Numbered from the stretch's first letter, positions 1-9,605 are shown. The stretch is DNA of 64,000 bases from Strigamia acuminata (GCA_949358305.1 OX442315.1:37722427-37786426), one strand, 5' to 3'. A program made the numbers and translations. The notes: generated by a model from the letters alone, not told the origin.

Positions 1-240
1 GCGGGCGTGCACGCAAGCACAGTCGAGGACACTGGAATGAGCTCTGTTCCAGCGTCCCCTAGGAAAAAACACCACTTGCTTGTCTGCAGAAACCAAATTT
101 GAAGGTGCTTGTGCAGGGTGTCTGCTGTGATATAATATATCAGCCGGAAAAAAACAAGGCTTAGTATGAACAACTTATTGTTGATTCCAAAGTGGAATCA
201 AAAGTGGAATTTAAACAACTCCGTCACTAAACGGCGCTGT
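1..240. repeat. Fragment of an additional macrosatellite unit, ending at a deletion junction
   Basis: These 240 bases match 6596-6835 of copy A throughout. At 240/241 the sequence jumps to the unit position equivalent to 13463, which skips 6,627 bp of the 13.2-kb unit. Only one base (t) is ambiguous at the joint, so there is essentially no homology at the breakpoint. The window begins inside this piece, so its left extent is unknown. The junction truncates the first copy of the 71-nt exon-like module, which is intact at 13453-13523. Confidence 0.85.
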
Positions 241-415
241 GTCCTGTGTGGCTATACCGCAGTCGGGGGTCGTCCACGGGCCTTTGGTCGGTCAAAGATG
301 CCTGGAAAATAAAAGAAAAATGAATAAAGACATCAAAAATTAAAAGAAAAAAAAAAACCGAAAACAAAAACGTCCAAATCAAATTTCAAAATATTCCGTT
401 CATCATCTACGATGT

Positions 416-556
416 CCCGCCCCCTCTCCCTCCCCCTCCCCTCTCCGCCCCCCTCTCCCCCCTCCCCTCCCCGCCCCCTCTCCCCCCTCCCCTCCCCGCC
501 CCCTCTCCCCCCCCTCCCCTCCCCGCCCCCTCTCCCCCCTCCCCCTCCCCGCCAAT
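416..556. repeat. C-rich (CCCCTCC)-type tract, G-quadruplex-prone on the minus strand
   Basis: About 140 bp of almost pure pyrimidine is built from four reiterations of a roughly 30-bp block mixing CCGCCCC, CTCCCC and CCCTCC. The minus strand therefore has many closely spaced runs of three or more G. This composition contrasts sharply with the AT-rich surroundings. Short proline-rich or glycine-rich reading frames across it are compositional artefacts. Copies lie at 13638-13778, 26860-27000 and 40445-40585. Confidence 0.85.
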
Positions 557-585
557 GGCGGTGGCAAAGTTGGGGCCACCAACAG

Positions 586-858
586 AAACAGAAATAATGA
601 GGAAATAATGAGGAAATAATGAGAAAATAATGTGGAAATAATGAGGAAATAATGAGGAAATAATGAGAAAATGCCTACCCAAAGCCAAGAAATACCGTCT
701 TGGAAACAGAAATGAGGAAATAATGAGGAAATAATGAGGAAATAATGAGGAAATAATGAGGAAATAATGAGGAAATAATGAGAAAATGCCTACCCAAAGC
801 CAAGAAATACCGTCTTGGAAACAGAAATGAGGAAATAATGAGGAAATAATAAGGGAAG
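586..858. repeat. 11-bp minisatellite (ATAATGAGGAA) with a 114-bp internal duplication
   Basis: Runs of an 11-bp monomer, with variants such as ATAATGAGAAA and ATAATGTGGAA, are interrupted twice by the same non-repetitive insert of about 45 bp (near 672-716 and 786-832). A 114-bp segment has therefore also been duplicated. Copies lie at +13222, +26444 and +40029. No coding function is suggested. Confidence 0.85.
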
Positions 859-1154
859 GCTTTCCAAAATTGCCGTCCTGAAAACAGAAATAAATGCCTT
901 TCCAAAGGAAATGCCTTCTTGTCCAGTTGGGCGGAATCCAGAAACAACCAAAAAGCTGTGCTTTGCCTGCAAAAATGTTAACCCTACTAAAAAAACAAAT
1001 CCAGTTGGCCCGGAAACGCTCTTCCGCAACCAACCAGCAGCGAGCAGCGGATTTGCCGCCTGTCATTTGCCCATCTCTCACCCCCAAATCCGCCGACTAT
1101 ATTATAAATATTAAATGCATCCTCGGATTTGGGGACGCGCCTGGGTTGGCTGTG

Positions 1155-1285
1155 GAGCGGTTGAGTCCGGTCTAAATCTGTTCTCCATGCACGCCATTGG
1201 CTGAAAAACAGATCTAGACCGGACTTAACCGCTCCATAGCCAATGGCGTGCATGGAGAACAGATTTAGACCGGACTCAACCGCTC
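1155..1285. repeat. Perfect 48-bp inverted repeat
   Basis: Left arm 1155-1202 is the exact reverse complement of right arm 1238-1285, separated by a 35-bp spacer. The spacer itself holds a diverged third copy of the arm sequence. The structure could form a long hairpin or cruciform and is conserved in all four copies (14377-14507, 27599-27729, 41184-41314). Confidence 0.9.
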
Positions 1286-1440
1286 TATAGCCAATCCGGG
1301 CCCAGGAACCGGATTTGCATGGATCGGTCGTGTTCGGTCTGGATTTGCTCTTCAGCCAACGACGTGCATGGAGGGCAGATCCAGAGCGAACACGACCGCT
1401 CCATAGCCAATCCGGGCCCAGAAACCGGATTTTCGCGTGC
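1286..1440. repeat. Imperfect inverted and direct repeats related to the 48-bp hairpin
   Basis: A direct repeat around the motif TAGCCAATCCGGGCCCAG occurs near 1288 and 1404. Between the two lies an imperfect inverted repeat of about 24 bp with roughly two mismatches (near 1325-1348 and 1377-1400). The block looks like a diverged second copy of the neighbouring hairpin element. Confidence 0.7.
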
Positions 1441-2280
1441 AATTTTGGTCTGGGATAAACGGCATCAGGGGGCGTGCGTGTTGCTTGTAATTTTCCCAAA
1501 GAGGGCGCCACTTACGATGGTAATGGCGCCCATGTGTTGGGGAAAATTTATTACCGTTGTTTGCACCTGGCCCAGAACACATGCATGGACAGGAGTGAAT
1601 AAATGAAAAAGCATCCAAGGTTTTTGATTCTCCCCCAGAAATTGTAATAATTTGGGTCCGCCCAATGTTTGGATGCACCCAGGCGTGTATGTGTACGTGG
1701 ACACAGTGTAATAAATATGCATTTGCTTTTTGAATATTTCATATTTTTTAAATTTTATTTCCACCAAATTTTCAACAAATTTATTTAATCACATTTGTGT
1801 ATAGTAAACTCCAATTAAATTTACACATGACGCAAATGCATTTTGGGGCTCCTGACACAGTGCTTGGGACAGCTCGTTTTTGGCACAGTGGTCCAGTGGT
1901 CCATGAATGAATCAATAAATGACAAAACAAAGCAATATTTATTTGTAATAAGACATAGTCCAATTCGTCCACTTCCGGAAAAACCCTTGTTCTACCTGGC
2001 TGTGTTGGGTAGATCTGCCTTGGACATGAACACAGAGCAACGGACTGGCCAGACCCATTGCTCGATGCTCGTGTCCAAAGCGGAACTTTGTCCTAACCCA
2101 AACCAGGTAGAACTTCGAATGTTGCTCAGACTTGGCTGCTGGATGCTGGAGAACAAAACAGATGTGCGCTTCCAAAGAAGCCATCCTCACAGAGACGAGA
2201 GGCGAGGACCCAAAATGGCGGAAAATGGCTTAAAACAAGACCCAAAAAAATAAAACATATAAATCAAATGTGTGCACTAA
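1441..2280. other. No recognisable gene
   Basis: This stretch has only short unconvincing reading frames on both strands. The longest plus-strand frame (1843-2253) has no recognisable domain. The single structured element seen is an 8-bp GC-rich inverted repeat (GGGCGCCA at 1503-1510 and TGGCGCCC at 1524-1531). Confidence 0.6.
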
Positions 2281-2383
2281 AAACTCACCTGTAGAAATCT
2301 GCGTACCGATAAAAATCTTTTTTTTTCAGCTAGCTTAGTCAAACACAAATCAGCATTGATCGTTATTTCCGCGCCAATGTGTG

Positions 2384-2404
2384 CGGCCAAGTGTCACTTG
2401 GCCG
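2384..2404. repeat. Perfect short palindrome
   Basis: Arms CGGCCAAGTG (2384-2393) and CACTTGGCCG (2395-2404) flank one central base. The sequence CATAAAAGAGG follows directly and resembles a TATA box, but no transcript start can be supported. Confidence 0.6.
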
Positions 2405-2489
2405 TGCATAAAAGAGGATAGTGAGTGGTGGCTGTGACAATGCTCGGCTGCGTATAACAATGTAGAGCGCCTCGGTCGTGCCGTTCACA

Positions 2490-2865
2490 TCAATTTACGC
2501 GCCACAGTTGGCTGGGCAGAAAGGGGAAGCGCCTTTTATCATAGGTCCAACTTCGCTCGACAAACAGACTCAATGCCGAAATGCGAAAAACATTGCTGTC
2601 TGAAAAAACAAGAAAATAAGCCAAAGCAGATCTGGCAATCGCTGGACCGAATGTATTCCAATCCCGGAACTTCATCGTCGAGAGTGCAGCCGCAAGAAAA
2701 TACGTGAATGTTCCTCTGCGGTTTGCCGTCGTCGCAAACGCGCACCTCGCACACCTCTGACTGTGAATGTTTACGACAAATGTTTTTACAACAAACATTC
2801 CCACCAATTGTATTCTGGTTTGCCCACAGCATTGGTGCGCCCGTTTCCTGGTGCACAAAAACAAA
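2490..2865 (-). pseudogene. ELP1-like fragment, duplicated and broken
   Basis: This is a partial second copy of the ELP1-like segment at about 3200-3500. Both share about 130 bp of near-identical sequence (2725-2860 and 3365-3495). Both also encode, in varying frames, short blocks such as RNIHVF/RNIYVF and VPGLEY separated by indels. Copy 2 lacks part of the RGDGQ block seen at 3325-3356. Reading frames change repeatedly, so no protein can be made from it. The ELP1 assignment rests on the better-preserved neighbour. Confidence 0.55.
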
Positions 2866-2917
2866 ACAAATTCATAAGCACTCCCAAAATAAAAAAAAAA
2901 CAAAAAACCCATCTCAC

Positions 2918-2988
2918 CTCTCAATGTCGCCACAGTCCGGGGCAGTCGGGGGTTGTCCAGGGGCCAAATGGCGAGCACGCCACGAAAT
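2918..2988 (-). other. 71-nt exon-like module with splice sites
   Basis: On the minus strand an acceptor (CGTCAG) is followed by 71 nt and then a donor (GAGAG|GTGAGA). The interior matches the 71-nt module at 13453-13523, sharing motifs such as GGCCC-TGGAC, CCCCCGACTGC and GACATTG. Module length and both splice sites agree with other members of the family described at 9606-10280 and 50782-51129. Copies sit at +13222, +26444 and +40029. Whether it is transcribed is unknown. Confidence 0.55.
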
Positions 2989-3059
2989 CTGACGAATCGA
3001 ATAATAACAATAATTAATTACTTAATTACTAATTTACTTAAATAACTAACAAATTTCTG

Positions 3060-3480
3060 AGAACTTGAGGAATAAATCACCGTGTATTCGTAGGCGGTGG
3101 AAAAAACGATGAATTCTCCGTGGCGCAACCCGTTCTTTTCCAAAAATATCACCTGATGTTTGTCCGGCAATCGCTGAACCGAAGCTACGACGCTGCTGTT
3201 TGGTTTACAGCTCAAGTATTCCAGCTCGTGTATTCCAATCCCGGAACGCCCTTGTCAGAACACACGAGAGTGCAGCCGCAACGAAATACGTAAATATTCC
3301 TCCGACCCGATTCGGAAATAGCGCTCACGGCAAACAACTGTCCGTCGCCGCGTCAACTCAACCGCAGTTTGCCGTCGTCGACGTGCACCTCGCACGCCTC
3401 TGACTGTAAATGTTTACGACAAATGTTTTTACAACAAACACTCCCACCAATTGTATTCTGGTTTGCCCACAGCATTGGTG
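3060..3480 (-). pseudogene. ELP1 (Elongator subunit 1) pseudogene fragment, beta-propeller region
   Basis: Read on the minus strand, this encodes consecutive blocks that I recognise from memory as the N-terminal WD/beta-propeller region of ELP1 (IKI3/IKAP), the scaffold subunit of the Elongator complex that modifies wobble uridine in tRNA. The blocks are RGDGQLFAVSAISESG (about 3310-3352), then a SCKPNSSVVAS block, then LEKNGLRHGEF (about 3105-3150), in the order found in ELP1. An in-frame TGA lies at 3353-3355, just before the RGDGQ block, where ELP1 normally has Trp. At least two frame changes follow, so the copy is broken. All four unit copies carry the same lesions, so the decay predates amplification. 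Confidence 0.72.
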
Positions 3481-3499
3481 CGCTCGTTTCCTTTTGCAT

Positions 3500-3690
3500 C
3501 CCATCCTCGGAAAACACCGCCACTTTCCCTGCGCAAAAATTGTTTCACACTTCTGCCGACAATGCGCAGCCGAGCTCTCACTGTGCATTGAGGCGGGAAT
3601 GTGTAACAATGGCTTCGCAGGGTCGAAGAGCAAACTTGGCGGTTCCAGATTAACGCCCACAGTCGGCGAAACGCGTGCTAAATTTAAAGA
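3500..3690 (-). pseudogene. ELP1-like fragment (later propeller block), duplicated at 6075-6310
   Basis: This segment is closely similar to 6075-6310. On the minus strand both encode PTVG(I/V)NL(D/E)PPS followed by an LF..PA block and a CRQKC(V/E)TI block. The arrangement resembles the ELP1 stretch between the VVPP motif and the following Asp-Leu-Ala-Val strand. The likeness is weaker than for the other blocks and depends partly on the ELP1 fragments on both sides. Frames are interrupted. Confidence 0.45.
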
Positions 3691-3764
3691 AAACTTCAAT
3701 AAAGGAATTGTAAACGGGAATACCACAAAAACACAAAAAAAAAAATATATATATACCTAGTCGA

Positions 3765-4380
3765 TCCAATTCATACTGAAGTTTCAACGAAGATCCGTGC
3801 AAGCGAAACTGCATCAACGAGGACGAACCGTCGAGATTGCCGACGCTCACGACCGAATCTGGACTCAGACAAAGCCAATGGCGCCAATTCAACAGAAGGG
3901 AAAACTGTTCAGCTTCCGCTTTGGGCAAATCTAATCTGAATTGAGAGATTCATCCAACTGATAAACAAAAAAAAAAGAAATATACAGTAGATCGATCTTA
4001 CACGTAAACAGCCGCAACGCGACGTGAAGCGAGTCGGCAATTGAATCCTCCCGAGCCGCGGCCAACGAACCTTCTACACCCGCTCCTGACACAACGACCA
4101 TCCGTTTGTCGGCGCAACTATCATTGGACGGGACGGCGTTGCCAATAATTTATCTGCGAGAAACAAAAAAAAAAGAGATCAAGAAACAAAACAAACATTT
4201 TAACGCACTGGAGTCGATGACGGCGACGAGAGCGTCGTCAACATCAGCCGAATCAATGCTGCGGTTCGTCACCACACATAGCAAACGAATCTGCCCGCGC
4301 CGAAATCGTCGGAAAACAGCGGCACTTCCCGCGTGATGCAGTGATATTCATTCGACGTTGACGCCGATGTAGGTCATCGC
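3765..4380 (-). pseudogene. ELP1-like exons, broken by frameshifts
   Basis: Two exon-like stretches are visible on the minus strand. The first (about 4380-4000) has protein-like blocks REVPLFSDDFGAGRFVCY and DDALVAVIDSSALK in two frames, offset by an apparent dinucleotide change in a TGTG run. It also has a block ending in HVALRLFT. The second (about 3929-3765) reads DLPKAEAEQFSLLLNW onward to LKLQYELDRL. It is bounded by an acceptor (CAATTCAG) and a GTATAT donor. These frames are compositionally unlike the surrounding repeats and fit the ELP1 region after the HWYLKQ block, but the match is by pattern only. Confidence 0.5.
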
Positions 4381-4714
4381 ATTTCCCACGATTTAAAACA
4401 CCCCAAATTTAATAAAATCCTCAAAATTCCAGCAGAATACCAAAGAAACTCAACAAAATGCAACGAAACTCAACAAAATGTTTGGGACTATTCATGCCAA
4501 TTACACAAAACTCCAAGTTTCTCGGCTGAAATACCTCCGTCACAGTTTGGCTAGAAAATAAAATAAAATAATTATTAATTAGTTTTAAACAATGAAATGA
4601 AATGAATCAGCAGCTTTTTTGAGTTGCCATACAGATTCCCTGCCCCTGAAAAAAGTCGCAAATGGGTAAAAATTGAGCCCAAAAAGGGAAAAAACGTGCT
4701 TGAACCAAATTATA
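4381..4714. other. No recognisable gene
   Basis: This is AT-rich sequence between ELP1-like blocks, with a short direct repeat of AACTCAACAAAATG and no supported feature. Confidence 0.5.
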
Positions 4715-4995
4715 TATGATGGCAACACACCCGCACAGGCAGCAGCTGATTTGGTTGCGACAGCCAGGAACGTGGTTTTTTAGTAGAGCGTCGAGGCGTC
4801 AAACGATCTTTGATGGAGAAATCCAAAGTCTGCTTCAAATACCAGTGGTGATTGTTCGTCAAACAACTGTCCGTCGTGGCTTTCATCATTTCCCTACTAT
4901 ACGTGCAGTCGCTTGCTCTCTCTAAGAACATGGTCACATACAGGTCGTTTTGTCCCGGATTTAACGCCAACATGGTCATTCTTTCCTCCACTTAC
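4715..4995 (-). pseudogene. ELP1 pseudogene fragment with HWYLKQ block
   Basis: A minus-strand open frame includes NHHWYLKQTLDFS (about 4815-4856). This is an excellent match to the conserved ELP1 block NYHWYLKQSLSFS as I remember it. The upstream part (LALNPGQNDLYVTMFLE) resembles the ELP1 strand that ends in VWLEDL. In ELP1 this block lies about 90 residues after the EKNGL block, yet here it lies upstream of it on the coding strand. The fragments are therefore rearranged and not simply decayed in place. Confidence 0.72.
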
Positions 4996-5264
4996 TGCGT
5001 CTTTTACCTTGAATGCAGAGAAAAATTAAAACAAACAAAAATCAAAATTTGTTAATCCCATGTAAAGCGGAGAAATACAGTATTAAAATTTTTCAAAACC
5101 AAAAAATGCGATATTTGTTCTTTTTTCGGGAAAAAAAACCAATTTTTGTTTTTCTTTCTTACCAAAATTCACTTTTTTCAATTTATGCCACTTTTTTTCG
5201 GTCCAAATTCGGCCCAACTCTTACCAAACCCCACAACAAACACCCCAAATATTTATCTATTAAC

Positions 5265-5452
5265 CGGTGGTTGTCTCATGAGTGAAGTATGATGGCAGTT
5301 TGATGTCGATCGAGGAATAAACTCTTTTGCCTGATGCGAAGCTGAAGCTGAACAAACTGAAGCTGATGATTTCTTTTCAGGCACTGGACCGTCCTGCGGC
5401 GCACTGTCATTGACAGACTCGGACACAGAGCGCAAAATGTCCTCTGACGGAC
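5265..5452 (-). other. Exon-like open segment, Ser-rich, unrecognised
   Basis: On the minus strand, a pyrimidine-rich acceptor (TTCGCCGTAG) is followed by 188 nt without stops in one frame and a possible donor (CACCG|GTTAAT). The frame is Ser/Asp/Pro-rich (for example PSEDILRSVSESVND). It may be another displaced exon of the broken ELP1-like gene or of a different host gene. I do not recognise the protein. It recurs in every unit copy. Confidence 0.35.
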
Positions 5453-5499
5453 CTACGGCGAAAACAAAAACAAAAAACAAAACATCAAACAACAGAAAC

Positions 5500-6074
5500 T
5501 TAAACCAAATCTTACTACCTCGCCCGGAAGTTGTGTTCCAACCCAACGGTTTCTGCAAATTCAAGACAACTGTCTCTCGGAACGGTCTGAAATGACAACA
5601 TCTACTCGACTCGAGGCCACGCTGAACTATTAACATCCAGACTAGCGCCGCTAACATACATTCGTTCTACGTATTTTAAATTGGGAAAAAACGCCAATCC
5701 GGAGACATCTTCAACACTGTTTGTTGAAACAGACACGATGGAATAAGTGCGCAATGTTTGGTTTGTATTAATTCAGAAAACACTTCGTGCTACCTATTTT
5801 GTTCAAACGATTGTCAAACGGGCACTTGGTCGAGAAGAAACAAACACGTTTCAGTTGGCGCGCACTCCTGCCGACATGCACAATATCTCCAGGTAATACT
5901 TCGAGTCGGGACAGGTAAATTTAATAAAAACCCTAAATTTCTAGCTGGGAAAAAAGGCTAGAAAATAAAATTAAATAATGAAATGAATTGATTCAGCAGC
6001 TATTTGGAGTTGACAAACAGATTCGCGACAGGCAGGGAAGCCCCCCCCGCCTCCTTAAAAAAGTCGCAAATGAG
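5500..6074. other. No firmly recognisable gene
   Basis: There are short minus-strand open stretches (for example around 5780-5920), but no domain or intact frame can be defended. Possibly more gene debris between the ELP1-like fragments. Confidence 0.4.
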
Positions 6075-6310
6075 TAAAAATCGCCCAAATCGTCGGGAAA
6101 CACCGCCACTTCCCCTGCACGGAAATTGTTACACACTTCTGCCGACAATACACAGCCAGGCCATCACTGTGCATGGAGGAGGAAATGTGAAACAATCACC
6201 TCGCAGGGGCAAAGAGCGAACTTGGCGGATCCAGATTAATTCCCACAGTCGGCACAACAACGGCGAAACGCGTGCTCCTCTCACTTTGACCACAACGGCT
6301 GTTCACAGCT
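6075..6310 (-). pseudogene. ELP1-like fragment, second copy of 3500-3690
   Basis: This is about 80 percent similar by eye to 3500-3690, and the minus strand reads RFAVVVPTVGINLDPPS and later SDGLAVYCRQKC. Stops and frame changes interrupt it. The FAVVVP and DGLAV motifs are compatible with the ELP1 propeller. Confidence 0.45.
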
Positions 6311-6824
6311 GAGAACAAAGAAGAAACTGAACGAACAAATCATTATTCACATATTAAAAAAAAAAAAAAAAAAACAACCAACTATAAAATGGCATGCAAA
6401 CAACATTACCTGTCCAAATTGTTTTTTCTGCTGGCATAATCATGAATAACATTAAGTCAGTAGGAAACAAACTACTTCTGCGAAAAATTACAGATATAAA
6501 TCCACCTGAAAAACAGGGAAAAAAACTCGATCCGACCCACGCCCGCACACAATACCGATTAGGCTTAAACACAGGCACCTGCAAATTCGATTTCGGCGGG
6601 CGTGCACGCAAGCACAGTCGAGGACACTGGAATGAGCTCTGTTCCAGCGTCCCCTAGGAAAAAACACCACTTGCTTGTCTGCAGAAACCAAATTTGAAGG
6701 TGCTTGTGCAGGGTGTCTGCTGTGATATAATATATCAGCCGGAAAAAAACAAGGCTTAGTATGAACAACTTATTGTTGATTCCAAAGTGGAATCAAAAGT
6801 GGAATTTAAACAACTCCGTCACTA

Positions 6825-6960
6825 AACGGCGCTGTTTCAATCAGCACCATCTGTTGTCACCGTCCAAACCAGCTTTTTTTTTGTTTTCTGCCAAAGAAAG
6901 AAAAAAATATGTGAAATAAAAAAATTTCTTTGCGTGAAATCAGGTGTGAAACAAGTAAAC
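6825..6960. mobile_element. Dispersed repeat, related to 8690-8880
   Basis: The segment starting ACTAAACGGCGCTGTTT and running through GCACCATCTGTTGTC to a CAGCTTTTTT run and AAATATGTGAAATAAA has a diverged second copy at 8690-8880. The two copies sit in the same orientation 1.87 kb apart. No coding capacity or clear terminal inverted repeat is seen. A short non-autonomous element is the simplest reading. Confidence 0.5.
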
Positions 6961-6964
6961 ATGG

Positions 6965-7440
6965 AAATGCAGTAGACCCCGGATAAATGCATAAATGCAT
7001 AGAATATATTTATATTGAATAAAAAGCCGTAATTGGCTTAAATTGCATGTTTGGCCAAAAACGGTAAACAAATGCGTGAACCGCCATTTACCCGGAAAAA
7101 ACGTATCAATTTTTTTCTTTTTTTTAAGACACATATTGTGTACGTATTCTTGCGTTCGATGAACTGAGGATTCCGCCCAAAACAGACACCAGGCGAAGTC
7201 ACTAAATTAGTGTCTGGAAAAAGTTTTAAGAAAAACACAAATAAACAATGAAAAAAATAGAAAAATTGAATTGTGGTGACGAATTACAATTAATTTACAT
7301 CCAGAACACTTTGAAATGGCATTAAGTTGTTATTTAACACCTGATTTCACTTGAATAAATTTTTTTATTTCGCATATTTGTATTTCGCCAAAAATGAAAT
7401 TTTTTGTGCATATTGTCTGCACATAAAATGAATTTCATTT
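6965..7440. mobile_element. Dispersed repeat, homologous copy in the gene 2 intron at 62360-62840
   Basis: The order of motifs ACCCCGGATAAATGCATAA, AATAAAAAGCC, CGCCATTTACCCGGAAAA, GTGTACGTATTCTTGCGTTC, ACCAGGCGAAGTCACTAAAT and TTGTTATTTAACACCTGA is repeated, diverged, at 62360-62840. Part of it (around 7306-7365) also recurs at 8820-8880. This is an interspersed element older than the macrosatellite amplification. Copies lie at +13222, +26444 and +40029. Confidence 0.7.
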
Positions 7441-8221
7441 TGCATTTCCATATTAGACTAAGAAAACAAAGTAATTGATTAAAAAAAACAATAAATAAAT
7501 AAATAAATCAACTGCTATTGGTTTGTTAATTCATTTTTCCCAAAAGACAAAACAACCCAAAACGGGGTAATATGCCATGGCCGACAATGGCTGCCATCCT
7601 GCCAAGCTCCAAGCTTTCACAAAAGCCAGACACCAAAACCCAGGTACACGATACAATATGATACATTGTTGTCTGCAAAGCGGCGAAGACAGAGCTCTGC
7701 CGCTAACGGAGCTGCCATCTGGCGGCAGTGACAGAACTAGCTATATTTATGCACCAAAACTTTCCCCCGGAAATAAGCAAATTAAAGCCCAATTCGGCTT
7801 TTGGTTCAAAATAAATATATTCTGCAGTGCTGGAAGGCGCCAGCGTATCTTTTTTGAAACCCCTAATTGTAAATCAAATTTCTACAATAAAAAAAACATT
7901 AGCACACAAATGACCACTGGGCCCTGAGATTTTAAGTCCCTTGGAGGCCAATGGCCCTAATGCAGACATTGAAGTCCACCCCCCTCATCGTTGTAATTGG
8001 AAAGTAGACCAATTATCCAAACGGGGTGGTTTGCCGTTTTCGACATTGGCTGCCATCCTGCCGTCAGATAAACACTTTTGGTGATGACTCCAAGCTTTTT
8101 AAAACAGAAAACCAGCTTTTTTCCAACAAATTACACGATAATTTCTAGACCCCGGCTATTTCAGCGTAAAATCTGAAACCAAAATTCCGTTTTGAGACAT
8201 AAATCGCCATTTACCCCTGGT
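7441..8221. other. No recognisable gene; short direct repeats
   Basis: Two diverged copies of an AAACGGGG...TGGCTGCCATCCTGCC block lie at about 7560-7605 and 8020-8062. The phrase ACAAATGACCACTGGGCCCTGAGA lies at about 7906 and again at about 8903 (in an otherwise different context). No gene is supported, including the frame beginning at the ATG at 7577. Confidence 0.55.
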
Positions 8222-8272
8222 GAATAAATAAATAAATAAATAAATAAATAATAATAAATAAATGCATTTTTG
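8222..8272. repeat. ATAA microsatellite
   Basis: About ten tandem AATA units with one ATAATA interruption. Repeated in each unit copy. Confidence 0.9.
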
Positions 8273-8991
8273 CCCCAAATTTCCACCCAGTTGATGAAAA
8301 ATGGACTTGAATTTGCGGAAAAAAAACAGAAGTGAGCGTTTTGTTGCGCAACTAATCCAGATTTTCCAGTAGTGAATTTGTCTCCAGTGTAGCCGGTCAC
8401 CAGTCAAATGCTCATCGCTGCAAAAAAGGTTCCAGGGGTGAAATTGTCTCTAGTTTTCTTTTTTTCCATCCAAATCCTTTTTCCAAAATTTTGGGCCACA
8501 AAACCCTTAATTTTCCAGTCAAAAAGAGCAAAGTGTTCATCCGGCACTTTAGCTGTTTGCGCTAGTGGAAAGAGTGCCAAATTTAACCCAGAACGGCTAA
8601 AACCGTTTTTTTTTAAACACATTCCAATGGCCGTAGTGGCCCGACCAATCTATAGGCGCCCATGGTACTAATTAAAACAGCTCTGGCACTAGACGGCACT
8701 GTTTTAATGAGCGCCATCTGCTGGCGACGACAAAAGCAGCTTTTTTGTGTTTTCTGCCAAAGGAAGAAAAAAATATGTGAAATAAAATTTTTTCTTTGAT
8801 TGAAATCATTCGAAGGGCACTTTGAAGTGGCATTAAGTTGTTATTTAACACCTGATTTCACTGGAATAAATTACACTTGAATTTTTGTAAAAACATTAGC
8901 ACACAAATGACCACTGGGCCCTGAGAGTCGAACCAGTCGAAAATGGGCCCAGGAATCCTTTTTGGCAGCCGAATTTGGCTGAATTCACACT
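8273..8991. other. No gene; contains a dispersed repeat copy
   Basis: The stretch 8690-8880 is the second copy of the dispersed repeat described at 6825-6960, including GCGCCATCTGCTGGCGACG. The rest shows nothing supportable. The D copy differs by one base at 48628. Confidence 0.5.
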
Positions 8992-9032
8992 GTTGTCCAG
9001 ATATAAGCCGTTTTCACTTATATCTGGGCAAC
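8992..9032. repeat. 16-bp imperfect inverted repeat
   Basis: Arms 8992-9007 and 9017-9032 pair with one mismatch around a 9-nt loop. The core CCAGATATAAG/CTTATATCTGG is perfect. Confidence 0.7.
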
Positions 9033-9208
9033 GGTGCAAACTGTGCACCTTTTGCTCGCACAAATGGATTTCCCAGCAAGTTAAACTGTTTGTGCCTTTT
9101 TCAATGAGGGAAAAAAAGCCCTTCCCTTCCCGAAAGAGCACTTTGGCACCCAAAAATGTATTCCTTGATCGAAAAAAGCGCCAAAAAACAAAAAAAAATG
9201 TTTTTGCA

Positions 9209-9235
9209 CCTAACCTAACCTAACCTAACCTAACC
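9209..9235. repeat. Interstitial CCTAA (TTAGG) tract
   Basis: Five tandem CCTAA units end in CC. TTAGG is the ancestral arthropod telomeric repeat. Copies lie at 22431-22457, 35653-35679 and 49238-49264. A reverse-oriented GTTAGGCCTAAC palindrome follows at about 9244-9256. Confidence 0.9.
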
Positions 9236-9378
9236 GAAGTTAAAGTTAGGCCTAACAAAGCCGTTATTCCCGAGTGTAATGGTGCAGTTACTCTTAAGTA
9301 TAAGATAAATCTCTATTTCTCCAGAATAAAAAAAAAGTCCTAAGAATGAAGAAATATGTTTTTCCAGAAAAAGAAATG

Positions 9379-9510
9379 TTACTTAAGAATAAGAAATATG
9401 TTACTTAAGAATAAGAAATATGTTTCTTAAGAATAAGAAATATGTTACTTAAGAATAAGAAATATGTTACTTAAGAATAAGAAATATGTTTCTTAAGAAT
9501 AACAAACTTA
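9379..9510. repeat. 22-bp minisatellite
   Basis: Six tandem units of TTACTTAAGAATAAGAAATA plus TG, with a TTAC/TTTC variant, each containing a CTTAAG palindrome. Degenerate flanking units extend to about 9300 and 9570. Confidence 0.85.
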
Positions 9511-9605
9511 GTTCTTAATAATAAAAAATAATTTTCTCCAGAATTTTATAATTTATTGCTGAAGAATGAGGAACATGTTTCTCCAACCCAAGCAACCATA
9601 CTCAC

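Noticed and set aside
407-1087. Long minus-strand reading frame rich in Gly and Phe
   Set aside because: It runs through the C-rich tract and the 11-bp minisatellite. Its composition is set by the repeats and it has no domain.
987-1511. 174-codon minus-strand frame
   Set aside because: It reads across the inverted repeats and their direct duplicates, giving pseudo-repeats of the same peptide in mirrored form. No homology is recognised.
1843-2253. 136-codon plus-strand frame
   Set aside because: No domain, no splice context, and AT-rich repeat surroundings. Probably chance.
2398-2420. Core promoter at CATAAAAGAGG
   Set aside because: The TATA-like word is not followed by a recognisable initiator or gene, and such words are expected in AT-rich DNA.
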